Positions 1 through 7,924 of a stretch of DNA of 11,337 bases are shown here, one piece after another. The notes beneath the pieces are model-generated. The model searched no databases, had not been told where the DNA came from, and was given only the letters and a program-made list of their open reading frames with translations. Positions within the stretch are counted from its first letter, which is position 1, and every line of letters begins with the position of its first letter. Source of the stretch: Planctomycetota bacterium. GTDB taxonomy: Bacteria > Planctomycetota > Phycisphaerae > WQYP01. The DNA lies in assembly GCA_021780285.1 (NCBI GenBank), contig JAJXZA010000063.1:1-11337 (forward strand), in the 5' to 3' direction. The position numbers were made by a program, and so were the translations under genes.

Positions 1-1
1 T

Positions 2-754
2 TGGCTGAAGTTAACGCAGAAGCGGCGTAACCCCGGCAGCCGGGATGGCCTGTTCGCGTGGGAGAAACTTCTGTTTCAGGTGGGGCTGGGGGTATTGCTG
101 GCGATATTCATTTATTACCACGGCAAGTATGCGGCGGCGCATTATTTGAACTGGCCGCTGTTGCCGAGCCATTGGGTGTTGCCGACCTATTTATTTGCGC
201 TGATAGCGGTGGTGGTGATTACGGGCACGAGCAATGCGGTAAACCTTACCGACGGGATGGATGGGTTGGCTTCGGGCTGTATGGCGATTGTCAGCTTTGC
301 TTTTATGATCCTGGCGTATGTGACAGGCGATGCCCGTTGGTCGGCCAATCTTAACTTTAACCACATAAGGCTTTCGGGCGAATTGGCGGTGATGTGCGGC
401 TCGATTACAGGGTCGTGCCTCGGATTTTTGTGGTACAACTGCAACCCGGCGCAGGTGTTTATGGGAGATACCGGTTCTTTAGCGCTGGGCGGCACCATAG
501 GATATGTGGCGATTGTGATTCGGCAGGAACCCATGCTGCTGCTGGTGGGCGGCATTTTTGTGGTGGAGGCGGTGAGCGTGATGCTGCAGGTGGGGTATTT
601 TAAGGCAACCCATGGGCGGCGATTGTTTTTATGCAGTCCGATTCATCATCATTTTCATATAAAAGGATGGAGTGAGCAGCAGATTGTGGTGCGGTTTTGG
701 CTGCTTTCGGCGCTATTTGCGGCATTGGCGCTGGCCACAGTGAAACTGCGGTAG
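2..754 (+). CDS. mraY: MraY, phospho-MurNAc-pentapeptide transferase (3' part, 5' end outside the window)
   Basis: Integral membrane enzyme that transfers phospho-MurNAc-pentapeptide from UDP to undecaprenyl phosphate on the inner face of the membrane, making lipid I. The frame is open from base 2, so the gene starts before the window; 250 residues remain of a family length near 360. Seen: a basic cytoplasmic stretch, then alternating hydrophobic segments; the NLTDGMDGLASG motif (about 233-268); the FMGDTGSL motif with the metal-binding Asp at 467-469; and the C-terminal IHHHF motif at 641-655. The two Asp residues of the first family motif lie upstream and cannot be checked. The residue after HHHF is His where the family usually has Glu. 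It heads the dcw run here; the next gene, ftsW, follows after 223 bases instead of murD. Identity is secure. Confidence 0.97.
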   Translation, partial: WLKLTQKRRNPGSRDGLFAWEKLLFQVGLGVLLAIFIYYHGKYAAAHYLNWPLLPSHWVLPTYLFALIAVVVITGTSNAVNLTDGMDGLASGCMAIVSFAFMILAYVTGDARWSANLNFNHIRLSGELAVMCGSITGSCLGFLWYNCNPAQVFMGDTGSLALGGTIGYVAIVIRQEPMLLLVGGIFVVEAVSVMLQVGYFKATHGRRLFLCSPIHHHFHIKGWSEQQIVVRFWLLSALFAALALATVKLR

Positions 755-977
755 CGGCCTGGCGCGATTGTTGAGGGCGGGGTGTGCGAACAGACGGGAG
801 TATAGTTTGGAGATGCCGTTTGGCTGGCCGACTTGGCGAAGGATGAACGGTTATAAAAATTGTTTGTTCGAGCGCCGGTTTTACGACAATAAGAACAGGC
901 GTTATCGGTCGCGAAGATTTATATCGCGGACGCCTGAAGAATGATGAATGTTTGGTGAACAAAGCTGTGTTTTGTGA
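755..977. other. Intergenic gap at the usual murD position
   Basis: In most bacteria murD lies between mraY and ftsW. Here only 223 bases separate them, far too few for a gene of about 1.3 kb, and I see no MurD motif in any frame. The gap is AT-richer than its flanks. It contains a TATAGT hexamer at 801-806 without a well-placed -35 box, and a short inverted repeat, CGCGA/TCGCG, at 910-914 and 924-928. Neither is strong enough to call a promoter or terminator. Confidence 0.6.
813..944 (+). CDS. Possible 43-residue basic small protein (doubtful)
   Basis: An ATG-initiated frame in the mraY-ftsW gap that ends in TGA at 942-944. The product would be very rich in Arg (RRFYDNKNRRYRSRRF in its second half) with several aromatic residues and no hydrophobic segment. 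A GGGAG at 796-800 lies 12 bases upstream, farther than ideal, and a GGAG directly abuts the ATG. I do not recognise it. It may be a chance frame, a small nucleic-acid-binding protein, or debris left by loss of murD. Only conservation in relatives could decide. Confidence 0.15.
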   Translation: MPFGWPTWRRMNGYKNCLFERRFYDNKNRRYRSRRFISRTPEE

Positions 978-2288
978 ATGGAGCTGGCGACTGCTGTGAG
1001 CGATGGCGAAACATCTTACCGTTTGGGACGCCGCTGGCGTTTGGCGATTCGGCCGATTGCGCTATCGCTGGATCAGGTATTGCTGCTTGTATGCATGGCA
1101 CTGTTGGGCGTCGGCGTATTGATGACGCAAAGTGCCAATGCGCGTGTTGGCCTGCAGGCGCATGATTGGATTAAGGCGTTTTTTGTAAACCCGGAAGGGG
1201 TACATGCGGCGATCGCCATTTTGGCGATGTTTGTGTTTTGGCGATTGGATTACCGTCGCTTACTCGGTCCGGGGCTTATTTCGTCGGTGACGACGTACCT
1301 GGTGGTGGCGGCAGTGGTGTTGCTGGCGTTGGTGCTGACGCATTTGGGGGCGGACATTAATGGCGCCCGGCGCTGGCTGGTGGTGCGGATTGGGGGGCAC
1401 CGCATAAGTTTTCAACCATCAGAGTTGGCCAAATGGTCGCTGGTTATGTTTATGGCGGCGTATGCGGTGCACAAGGCGGGAGTGATTACTGATTTTTTCC
1501 GGGGGTTTTTGCCGCTGGTGGCGGTGATGGGCTTTTTGTGTCTGTTGATATTGAAAGAAGACTTTGGCACGACCGTGTTGATCGGCGGCGTATGCATGGT
1601 GATGCTGCTGATGGCGGGTTGCCGGTGGTGGCATGTGGCTCTGCTGGTGCCGGTGCTGGCGGTGGTGGCCTATTTTGCAATTTTAAGCAACCCGTATCGG
1701 CTGGAGCGGCTCATGGTGTTTATGCACCCACATGCCGACCCGAAGGGGGCGGGCTACAACCCGATTCAATCGTTGTTGTCGTTTGCGAGCGGCGGCGTCG
1801 GCGGGCGTGGGTTGGGCAATGGCATACAAAAAATGGGTTATCTGCCTGAAGACAGTACCGACTTTATTTTCAGCCTTATTGCAGAGGAATTGGGCTTTTT
1901 TGGCTGCATGGTGGTGGTGCTTTTGTATGTGACGCTGACGGTGGCCGGCTGGAGGATTGCCACAAGGGCAGAAGACTTGTTCGGCAAAATGATAGCCTTT
2001 GGCGTAACGGCGATGGTGAGCCTGCAGGCGGCCATGAACATTGCCGTTGTAACGGTCACGGTGCCCACCAAAGGCATTGCACTGCCGCTGATTTCATCGG
2101 GTGGGACCGGCTGGATATTAACGTGTGCGGCTGTGGGGGTGATGATGAGCGTGGAGCGCGTGTCGCGGCTGGAAGGGGCGGGATTGTCCGGGGCGGTGCC
2201 AGACTGGTCTGGCTCGCAAACGCCCAGCAGCCTGCCGCTGCGGCCGGTGGGTTCGCACTCGCCTTCGGTGGCAAAGGGAGTGGCATGA
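978..2288 (+). CDS. ftsW: FtsW, septal peptidoglycan glycosyltransferase (SEDS family)
   Basis: Multi-pass SEDS protein that polymerises lipid II into glycan strands at the division septum, working with a class B penicillin-binding protein. The 436 residues show a basic N-terminal tail, about ten membrane segments from residue 34 on, NGARRW (about 128-133), FQPSELAKW (145-153), KEDFGT (193-198) and the extracytoplasmic stretch GYLPEDSTDFIFSLIAEELG (287-306). D295 in it matches the catalytic Asp of FtsW/RodA. The C-terminal signature reads PTKGIALPLISSGGTGW where the family usually has SYGGSS. An in-frame TGA at 975-977 sits directly before the ATG, so translation cannot start earlier; no good ribosome site precedes it. 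GTG 996, with GGAG 12 bases upstream, is an alternative. The stop overlaps the murG ATG (ATGA). RodA is the other family member; the murG neighbour favours FtsW. Confidence 0.95.
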   Translation: MELATAVSDGETSYRLGRRWRLAIRPIALSLDQVLLLVCMALLGVGVLMTQSANARVGLQAHDWIKAFFVNPEGVHAAIAILAMFVFWRLDYRRLLGPGLISSVTTYLVVAAVVLLALVLTHLGADINGARRWLVVRIGGHRISFQPSELAKWSLVMFMAAYAVHKAGVITDFFRGFLPLVAVMGFLCLLILKEDFGTTVLIGGVCMVMLLMAGCRWWHVALLVPVLAVVAYFAILSNPYRLERLMVFMHPHADPKGAGYNPIQSLLSFASGGVGGRGLGNGIQKMGYLPEDSTDFIFSLIAEELGFFGCMVVVLLYVTLTVAGWRIATRAEDLFGKMIAFGVTAMVSLQAAMNIAVVTVTVPTKGIALPLISSGGTGWILTCAAVGVMMSVERVSRLEGAGLSGAVPDWSGSQTPSSLPLRPVGSHSPSVAKGVA

Positions 2289-3538
2289 GTCTGGTGTCGG
2301 TGGATAACGGTTTTGTTCAAGGTGCGCAGGCTGCGGGCCCAGAGGCGGTGGTCGGGCCGGATGGCGAGGTCGGCGGAAGCCTGGTTGTGATTATGGCCGG
2401 CGGGGGCACCGGTGGGCATCTGTACCCGGGGCTGGCCATTGCTGAAAAGCTAAGGGAGCGATTTGGCCGACGGTTGCGGCTGGTTTGGGCGGCAACTCCG
2501 CGCGCATTAGATCGGCGGTTGCTGAGCGGTTATGGAGGCGACTATGTTGCGCAGGAGGTACAGCCGGTGCCTCGCAATATTTTCAAGTTGCCGGGTTTTT
2601 ATGGTGCGTGGCGTCGTACATGTGAGCAGTGGCGCAGATTTATGCAGGAACAACGTGTGGCTGCGGTGGTGGCGCTGGGTGGCTATGCGGCGGGTCCGGC
2701 GGCGCGTGAAGCGTTTCGGCGGGGAATGCCGGTGGTGCTGATTAATCCGGACAGGTTGCCGGGGCGGGCGAACCGGTTTTTGTTAGGCAGGGCGCAGACG
2801 GTATTTTCGCAATGGCCGATGCCGGAATGGCGCAAGCGATGCCGCGGCCAGATCATTGCCGCCGGTTGCCCCATCAGGGAGAGCATTTCGCATGGGCAGC
2901 GCGCGGCGGCCATGGTGCGGCTGGGGTTGGCGGCTGATCGCCAAACCCTGGTTATCACCGGTGCTTCGTTGGGCGCAAAAACGATTAATGATGCCGTTTT
3001 ATACATGGCCCGGCACGAGCCGCGATTGCGGGCGATGCTGTCAAACGGCGGGAGCGGCGGCAACTGGCAGATATTGCATTTGACGGGGTTGGACCAGGCT
3101 GCGGCGGTGCGGAAGGAAGTGTCGGAACTTGGGCTGCCGCACTGGCATGTGCTGGATTACTGCGATGAAATGGATCTGGTATGGGCGGCGGCAGACCTGG
3201 CGATTGCCCGCTCGGGAGCGGGGCTTTGCGCCGAGCTGACGGCATGCGGTGTACCGGCGATTCTTCTGCCGTACCCGTTTCACCGCGACAGGCATCAGGA
3301 GGCCAATGCGCGGGAATTGGTGAATGGCGCAGCGGCGGTTATGCTGCCGGACCAGAAGGTTGCGGCCCGCACCAGTGCGTTGCTGGCTCCGGCGCTGATG
3401 GATTTGATGTCGAATATAGCCAAGCGGCAGCGTATGCGCGCGGCTGCAACAGCGATGGCTAAGCCGCGTGCGGCTGCGCTGATAAGCGAAGCAATTGTTA
3501 AACTGGTGTCGGCGGGCGTTGAACCGGCGGCGAAATAA
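2285..3538 (+). CDS. murG: MurG, lipid II-forming GlcNAc transferase, with diverged acceptor motif
   Basis: Peripheral membrane GT28-family enzyme that adds GlcNAc from UDP-GlcNAc to lipid I, giving lipid II on the cytoplasmic face. The 417 residues contain the first glycine-rich motif GGGTGGHLYPG (39-49; H45 is the conserved His), a second loop GASLGAKTIND (226-236) where the usual SQGA reads SLGA, and the donor-site stretch RSGAGLCAEL (319-328) with the conserved Glu, followed by RDRHQEAN. The acceptor-side HEQN motif is replaced by I153-N154-P155-D156, while the following PG and N163 are kept. The ATG at 2285 overlaps the ftsW stop and has AGGGAG at 2275-2280. This start gives about 26 extra N-terminal residues compared with E. 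coli MurG. The frame is open farther upstream, inside ftsW, but no ribosome site supports that. Likely translationally coupled to ftsW. Confidence 0.94.
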   Translation: MSLVSVDNGFVQGAQAAGPEAVVGPDGEVGGSLVVIMAGGGTGGHLYPGLAIAEKLRERFGRRLRLVWAATPRALDRRLLSGYGGDYVAQEVQPVPRNIFKLPGFYGAWRRTCEQWRRFMQEQRVAAVVALGGYAAGPAAREAFRRGMPVVLINPDRLPGRANRFLLGRAQTVFSQWPMPEWRKRCRGQIIAAGCPIRESISHGQRAAAMVRLGLAADRQTLVITGASLGAKTINDAVLYMARHEPRLRAMLSNGGSGGNWQILHLTGLDQAAAVRKEVSELGLPHWHVLDYCDEMDLVWAAADLAIARSGAGLCAELTACGVPAILLPYPFHRDRHQEANARELVNGAAAVMLPDQKVAARTSALLAPALMDLMSNIAKRQRMRAAATAMAKPRAAALISEAIVKLVSAGVEPAAK

Positions 3539-3556
3539 GCATGGAGGCTTATAGCA

Positions 3557-5002
3557 ATGTCAACTGAATTGGCAATGGATGCGGCGATGGTGAAGAGTGA
3601 ATATTTTTCGGGAGAGCCGGGGGCCAATGCGTTTGCGGGGCGGCGCATTCATTTTGTGGGAATCGGCGGCAGCGGCATGAGCGGGCTGGCGCAGATGTTG
3701 CTTCAAGCTGGCGCCATTGTTTCAGGCAGTGATCAGACGGCTTCGGAGACGACGCAGCGGCTTGCGCGACTGGGCTGCAAAATTCAGGATGGTGCGGAGC
3801 AAGGTGCTCTGGACCCGCAGGTGGAAGTTCTCGTGTATTCCGCGGCGATAAGGCCGGATCATCCAGAGTTGGTGGCAGCGCAGCAGCGCGGGGCTACGGT
3901 GATGAAGTATGCGCAAATGCTGGGCGAAGCGATGAACCTGCGCTGCGGCATTGCGATTGCGGGAACGCACGGAAAATCTACCACGACGGCGCTGACTTCT
4001 TATGTGCTCTCGAAGGCCGGGCTGGACCCTAGTTATGTGATCGGGGCGGTGGCGCCGCAGTTGGGCGGCTCATCGCATGGCGGGCTGGGTGAGCTTTTTG
4101 TGGTGGAGGCTTGCGAGTACGACCGCAGCTTTCTAAACCTGCGGCCGCGTATAGCCGCAGTGCTTAATATAGAGGAAGATCATCTCGACTATTACCGCAA
4201 CCTCGACGAAATTATTGGGGCGTTTGGGGAGTTTGTGGGCAATGTGCCCGCTCAGGGGCGGGTGCTGGTGCATCATCAGGACAGCGCCTGCGCGCGGGCG
4301 GCGGCATCGGCCAAAGCTCCGGTGGAGACCTTCGGCATTGGGGTGGGGGCAACTTGGCAGGCGGTGGACATTAGCCAGCATGACCAGCGAATTGATTTTG
4401 GCGTTCGGTACAAGGGCGAAGTGATGGGAGAGTTGTCGCTGCGCATCGCAGGGCGGCATAACGTGCTTAATGCGCTGGTTGCGGCGGCCATTTCGCACCA
4501 TTCGGGGGTTGGATGGCCCGACATTGCCGCAGCGGTGGAAACATTTACAGGCGCCCACCGCCGGAGCGAGCATTTGGGGGAGTTTGCGGGCATAACCGTC
4601 CTAGATGATTACGGCCACCACCCAACTGAAATACGCGCAACGTTGATGGCGCTGCGAGAGCATTACAATCCGAGGCGGCTGATATGCGTGTTTCAGCCTC
4701 ATCAGCATAGTCGGACGCGATTTTTACTCAATGATTTTGCCCGCAGCTTCTCAAGTGCCGATATTACCGTTGTGCCGGACATCTTTTTTGTTCGTGACAG
4801 CGAAAAAGATCGGCGTGAGATACGGGCGGATCAGTTGGTGGAACTGATTAAGAGTAATGGACGAACGGCGGTGTATATTCCGACGTTCAAAGAAATTGTG
4901 ACGTATCTGGGGCAGGAGCTTGTTCATGGCGACCTTGTGGTGTCCATGGGGGCCGGCCCGGTGTGGGAAGTAACGCATGAGCTGGTTCGCCGACTTCGCT
5001 GA
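3557..5002 (+). CDS. murC: MurC, UDP-MurNAc:L-alanine ligase
   Basis: Cytoplasmic ATP-dependent ligase that adds the first amino acid, L-Ala, to UDP-MurNAc. The 481 residues show all three Mur-ligase domains: the UDP-binding GIGGSGMSGLA (35-45); the ATP loop GTHGKSTTT (136-144); EACEYDRSFL (184-193) and EEDHLDYY (206-213) for metal and substrate; GRHNVLNAL (299-307) opening the C-terminal part; DDYGHHPTE (350-358), the MurC hallmark; QPHQHSRT (380-387); and MGAGP (464-468). Length is normal. The start is set by GGAGG at 3543-3547, nine bases before the ATG. The gene follows murG by 18 bases, and its last 26 bases overlap murB. MurD, MurE, MurF and Mpl share the fold; the DDYGHHPTE and QPHQHSRT motifs, the length and the place next to murB point to MurC. 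Confidence 0.97.
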   Translation: MSTELAMDAAMVKSEYFSGEPGANAFAGRRIHFVGIGGSGMSGLAQMLLQAGAIVSGSDQTASETTQRLARLGCKIQDGAEQGALDPQVEVLVYSAAIRPDHPELVAAQQRGATVMKYAQMLGEAMNLRCGIAIAGTHGKSTTTALTSYVLSKAGLDPSYVIGAVAPQLGGSSHGGLGELFVVEACEYDRSFLNLRPRIAAVLNIEEDHLDYYRNLDEIIGAFGEFVGNVPAQGRVLVHHQDSACARAAASAKAPVETFGIGVGATWQAVDISQHDQRIDFGVRYKGEVMGELSLRIAGRHNVLNALVAAAISHHSGVGWPDIAAAVETFTGAHRRSEHLGEFAGITVLDDYGHHPTEIRATLMALREHYNPRRLICVFQPHQHSRTRFLLNDFARSFSSADITVVPDIFFVRDSEKDRREIRADQLVELIKSNGRTAVYIPTFKEIVTYLGQELVHGDLVVSMGAGPVWEVTHELVRRLR

Positions 5003-5858
5003 GATTGTAAAAGAGAATGAGCCGTTGGCCCCGCGGACATGGTTTAACCTTGGCGGGCCGGCTCGCTATTTCGTGCAGCCACGAAACGTTGTGGAGTTGC
5101 AGCAGGTAGTGGCGCGCCTGCGCGAAAACAACATTCCGATGTATGTGCTCGGAGGCGGCGCGAACCTGCTGGTAAAAGATTCCGGCGTAGATGGGGCGGT
5201 GCTGTGTCTTGATCAGCCGGAGTTTAAAAAGATGCAGGTGCGCGGCGAATCGCACGTTTATGCGGGCGCCGGCTATGACATGCAGCGGCTGGTTAAGGAT
5301 GTGATTCGCCTCGGTTTGGGCGGGTTGGAATGCCTGGCGGGCATTCCGGGCACGGTCGGCGGCGAACTGAAGATGAACGCGGGCGGAGCGTTTGGCGACA
5401 TTGGCTCGCATGTGCTTGAGGTGGAGGTGATGGATCAGAGCGGGCAGATTTATCTGCGGAAGCGCGAAGACCTGGTGTTTGAATACCGCCGCAGCAATAT
5501 CAACGCCCGATTTATTTTGGGCGCTGTTTTTGATTTAACGCCCGATGCGCCTGAACGCCTTAACGAGCGGTTGAGGGAAGTTTGGATGTATAAAAAGAAC
5601 ACGCAGCCGTTGGCTCCGCACAGTGCGGGGTGTATTTTTCGCAACAGCAACGGCGTTTCGGCGGGTAAGCTGATTGACCAGGCTGGCCTGAAGGGGCTGC
5701 GTGTCGGCGGGGCCGAAGTGTCGGAGCGGCACGCCAATTTTATAACCGCGTCGGCCGGGTCAACCTCGGCCGACGTGCTCTCACTTATTACACAGGTGCG
5801 CGACCGGGTACGCGACAAGTTTGATATTATTCTCGAGCCGGAAGTGGTAATCTGGTAG
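4977..5858 (+). CDS. murB: MurB, UDP-N-acetylenolpyruvoylglucosamine reductase (Cys at the catalytic Ser position)
   Basis: Cytoplasmic FAD enzyme that reduces UDP-GlcNAc-enolpyruvate with NADPH to UDP-MurNAc, the substrate of MurC. The 293 residues show the FAD-binding half: TWFNLGGPA (21-29), LGGGANLLVKD (58-68) and GIPGTVGGELKMNAGGAFGD (122-141). Then come EYRRSN (169-174), SAGCIFRN (216-223), GGAEVSERHANFI (244-256) and the terminal LEPEV (286-290) with the conserved Glu. The length and the lack of an insertion suggest the shorter type II form. C219 stands where the family usually has the proton-donating Ser (S229 in E. coli). The ATG lies inside murC, with GGGAAG at 4965-4970 six bases upstream, so translation is probably coupled. 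77 bases follow before ddl; they hold a small inverted repeat (5881-5895) but no clear terminator. Confidence 0.96.
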   Translation: MSWFADFAEIVKENEPLAPRTWFNLGGPARYFVQPRNVVELQQVVARLRENNIPMYVLGGGANLLVKDSGVDGAVLCLDQPEFKKMQVRGESHVYAGAGYDMQRLVKDVIRLGLGGLECLAGIPGTVGGELKMNAGGAFGDIGSHVLEVEVMDQSGQIYLRKREDLVFEYRRSNINARFILGAVFDLTPDAPERLNERLREVWMYKKNTQPLAPHSAGCIFRNSNGVSAGKLIDQAGLKGLRVGGAEVSERHANFITASAGSTSADVLSLITQVRDRVRDKFDIILEPEVVIW

Positions 5859-5935
5859 TTGTGTTTGGCTTCGCGGCTTGGGCGCACCGGGCGCCGATGT
5901 GACGGGTTGGCCTAACCACTCAAGGAGGCTTAGTC

Positions 5936-6931
5936 ATGGATGACTCAGGCACAGCGTTAAAAGGCGAGCGAAATCCTCAGTCGGTGCATGTCACTTTACT
6001 CGCTGGCGGCATTTCAGCGGAACGAGAGGTATCGCTGCAGACGGGCGCGCAGATAGCGGCGGCGCTGGAACGCAGCGGCTATCAGGTGTTTAAATCGGAT
6101 ATTTCACCGGACGATCTTTCGGCGCTTGACCACCGTCCGTGCGATGTGGTGTTTCCGGCGCTGCATGGCACGTTTGGGGAAGATGGACAACTCCAGAAAA
6201 TACTGGAAGACCGCGGGCTGACGTTTGTTGGATCAGGCTCGCAGGCGTCAAAACTGGCAATGGACAAAGCCGCTGCCAAAAGCCGTCTGCTGGAGCAGCA
6301 TATCGCAACGCCGCCATGGCAGGTGGTCTATGCGCATAAGTTTAAGGATAGCTGGACGCCCATCAGCGGCATCGGCTATCCGTGCGTGATAAAGCCGGTG
6401 AGCGAAGGCAGCAGCGTAGACTGCGCCATTTGTGCCAGTGCGCCGGCGGCCCGAGAACATCTGGCGCAGAGCTTGGCGCGCCATGGGGCAATGCTGGTGG
6501 AAAAGTGCATTGTCGGCCCCGAATTGACGGTTGGCGTTATTGATGGACAGGCCCTGCCGACGCTGCAGATTCGGCCACGCAGCGCGTTTTACGACTATCA
6601 GGCAAAGTACGTTCGCGATGATACTGAATATCTGTTTGATATAGCCTTGCCTGCAAAGACCTTGGAGGCTGTGAGGCGTATGGCGCTGGAAGCTTGCCGG
6701 GCAATGGGCGTGCGGCATGTGGCGCGCGTGGATATTATGGTTGATGGTAAAACGGGTGAGCCATTTGTGCTGGAAGTAAACACGATGCCCGGTTTTACGA
6801 CGCATTCGCTGGTTCCAAAAGCGGCGGCCCGCGCCGGCATCGGCTTTAATGAGCTTTGCGGGCGGCTGGTGAATATGGCCATCAGGGACCATGCAGCAGC
6901 AGAGCGACGGCCAGAGACCCCATTGGCCTAA
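5936..6931 (+). CDS. ddl: Ddl, D-alanine:D-alanine ligase
   Basis: Cytoplasmic ATP-grasp ligase that joins two D-Ala molecules for the end of the pentapeptide. The 331 residues contain GGISAEREVSLQTG (24-37, with E29), ALHGTFGEDGQLQ (75-87, with H77), KPVSEGSSVD (153-162), VEKCIVGPELTVG (188-200), the omega loop FYDYQAKY (218-225), VDIMVD (265-270) and LEVNTMPGFTTHSLVPKAA (279-297) with the metal-binding Glu and Asn and the substrate Ser. The Tyr in the omega loop fits a true D-Ala-D-Ala ligase rather than the D-Ala-D-Lac type. A strong AAGGAGG at 5922-5928, seven bases before the ATG, fixes the start. A poorly conserved tail of about 20 residues ends the protein. The ftsQ-like gene follows after 15 bases. 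Confidence 0.97.
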   Translation: MDDSGTALKGERNPQSVHVTLLAGGISAEREVSLQTGAQIAAALERSGYQVFKSDISPDDLSALDHRPCDVVFPALHGTFGEDGQLQKILEDRGLTFVGSGSQASKLAMDKAAAKSRLLEQHIATPPWQVVYAHKFKDSWTPISGIGYPCVIKPVSEGSSVDCAICASAPAAREHLAQSLARHGAMLVEKCIVGPELTVGVIDGQALPTLQIRPRSAFYDYQAKYVRDDTEYLFDIALPAKTLEAVRRMALEACRAMGVRHVARVDIMVDGKTGEPFVLEVNTMPGFTTHSLVPKAAARAGIGFNELCGRLVNMAIRDHAAAERRPETPLA

Positions 6932-6946
6932 CGACGGTAGACATTG

Positions 6947-7924
6947 ATGACAGCAGAACAGCAGGAGTATCCGTCGGCCCGCGAGCCGAAAATGAAGAGC
7001 ATTGTGCGTGGTCTTATTGGTGGCGTGCTTGCCGGATCCATATTGGTGGGTTTGGCTTGGGGTGGCTACGCCGCATTACGTTACACGCGGCATCGTTTAA
7101 GCCGGGCGCTGCATCAGCCGCTTAAACGCATCGTGTTAACCCATTCACCCCGATGGCTCTCGGCGGCGATTCTCGATAGGCTCGCGCAGGAAGCGGTTAA
7201 TTTTACGATTTTTAATGCAAAGCACCACGAGTATGGGGCGCGTTTGCGCGATCCGCTGGATGGCGGCATTCTTAAAATTATCGCGCAGCACTACATGGAT
7301 CATCAGAGCAGCGGTGAAAATGCCTGGATCAAGGGCATTGTATATGTGCGCCGCGCATGGCTGCCGCACCAGCAGATCATTGAAATAGACGCCGAGTACC
7401 GCAGGCCCGCAGCGCTCCTAATAACCAGGGGTAAGGGCTACTTGTTAAGCGCGTCGGGTGTGCGATTGCCGGGGACGTATTTGCCGGTTGATTTTGAGCG
7501 GCTGGCATGGCTTCCGTGGCTCGTTCATACGCATGTTGCTTCAGTGAAGCGCGGCGAGAAAATTTCTTTGCCGGCGGTACAGGCGGGGCTTGCGCTGGTG
7601 AAACTGCTGGCGCCCGAACCCTGGCATACGCAAGTACGCGAGATTGATCTTTCCAACTTTGGCGGTGCTGTGAGCAAAACCGCTCCGGAAATTGTACTGA
7701 CCACGCGTGATGGCCATGCAGTATTGTGGGGAATGCCGCCAGGGCAGGAAGGATTTTACGAAGTGCCGGCAAGCCGCAAGCTGATGATGCTAAGCGAGGT
7801 TAATCGGCTGTATGGCTCGATAGATGCCGGCAAGGCTTATGTGGATGTTCGGGGAGATCAGGTTCTTGTACCGCGGCGCGATCGCAATCAGACGGTGGTA
7901 AGCCAAGAGCAGTCTGCACAGTAA
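6947..7924 (+). CDS. ftsQ: FtsQ-like division protein, single-pass membrane
   Basis: FtsQ anchors the FtsQLB subcomplex at the septum and helps activate FtsWI. The 325 residues show a short polar tail, one membrane segment (about 18-45, rich in Gly, Leu and Ala), then a large outer part. Its middle, YVRRAWLPHQQIIEIDAEYR (133-152) followed by YLLSASGVRLPGTYLP, resembles the end of a POTRA domain and the start of the FtsQ beta domain. AYVDVRGDQVLVPR (297-310) matches the usual FtsQ C-terminal strand. Sequence similarity is weak, so the call relies heavily on its place directly after ddl. The frame also allows TTG 6944; ATG 6947 is chosen, although no good ribosome site precedes either. It is the last gene of the cluster: a convergent gene ends 51 bases on, and ftsA and ftsZ do not follow. 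Confidence 0.75.
   Translation: MTAEQQEYPSAREPKMKSIVRGLIGGVLAGSILVGLAWGGYAALRYTRHRLSRALHQPLKRIVLTHSPRWLSAAILDRLAQEAVNFTIFNAKHHEYGARLRDPLDGGILKIIAQHYMDHQSSGENAWIKGIVYVRRAWLPHQQIIEIDAEYRRPAALLITRGKGYLLSASGVRLPGTYLPVDFERLAWLPWLVHTHVASVKRGEKISLPAVQAGLALVKLLAPEPWHTQVREIDLSNFGGAVSKTAPEIVLTTRDGHAVLWGMPPGQEGFYEVPASRKLMMLSEVNRLYGSIDAGKAYVDVRGDQVLVPRRDRNQTVVSQEQSAQ

Noticed and set aside
2123..2284. Upstream extension of murG into ftsW (54 more residues)
   Set aside because: Lies wholly inside ftsW, is Gly/Ala-rich with no MurG similarity, and the ATGA overlap with AGGGAG supports the start at 2285.
4887..5411. 174-residue - strand frame opposite murC and murB
   Set aside because: Antisense shadow of two well-supported genes; no domain.
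5881..5895. GGCGC-ACCGG-GCGCC inverted repeat between murB and ddl
   Set aside because: A perfect 5-bp stem is expected by chance in GC-rich DNA, and no T-run follows; not called as a terminator.
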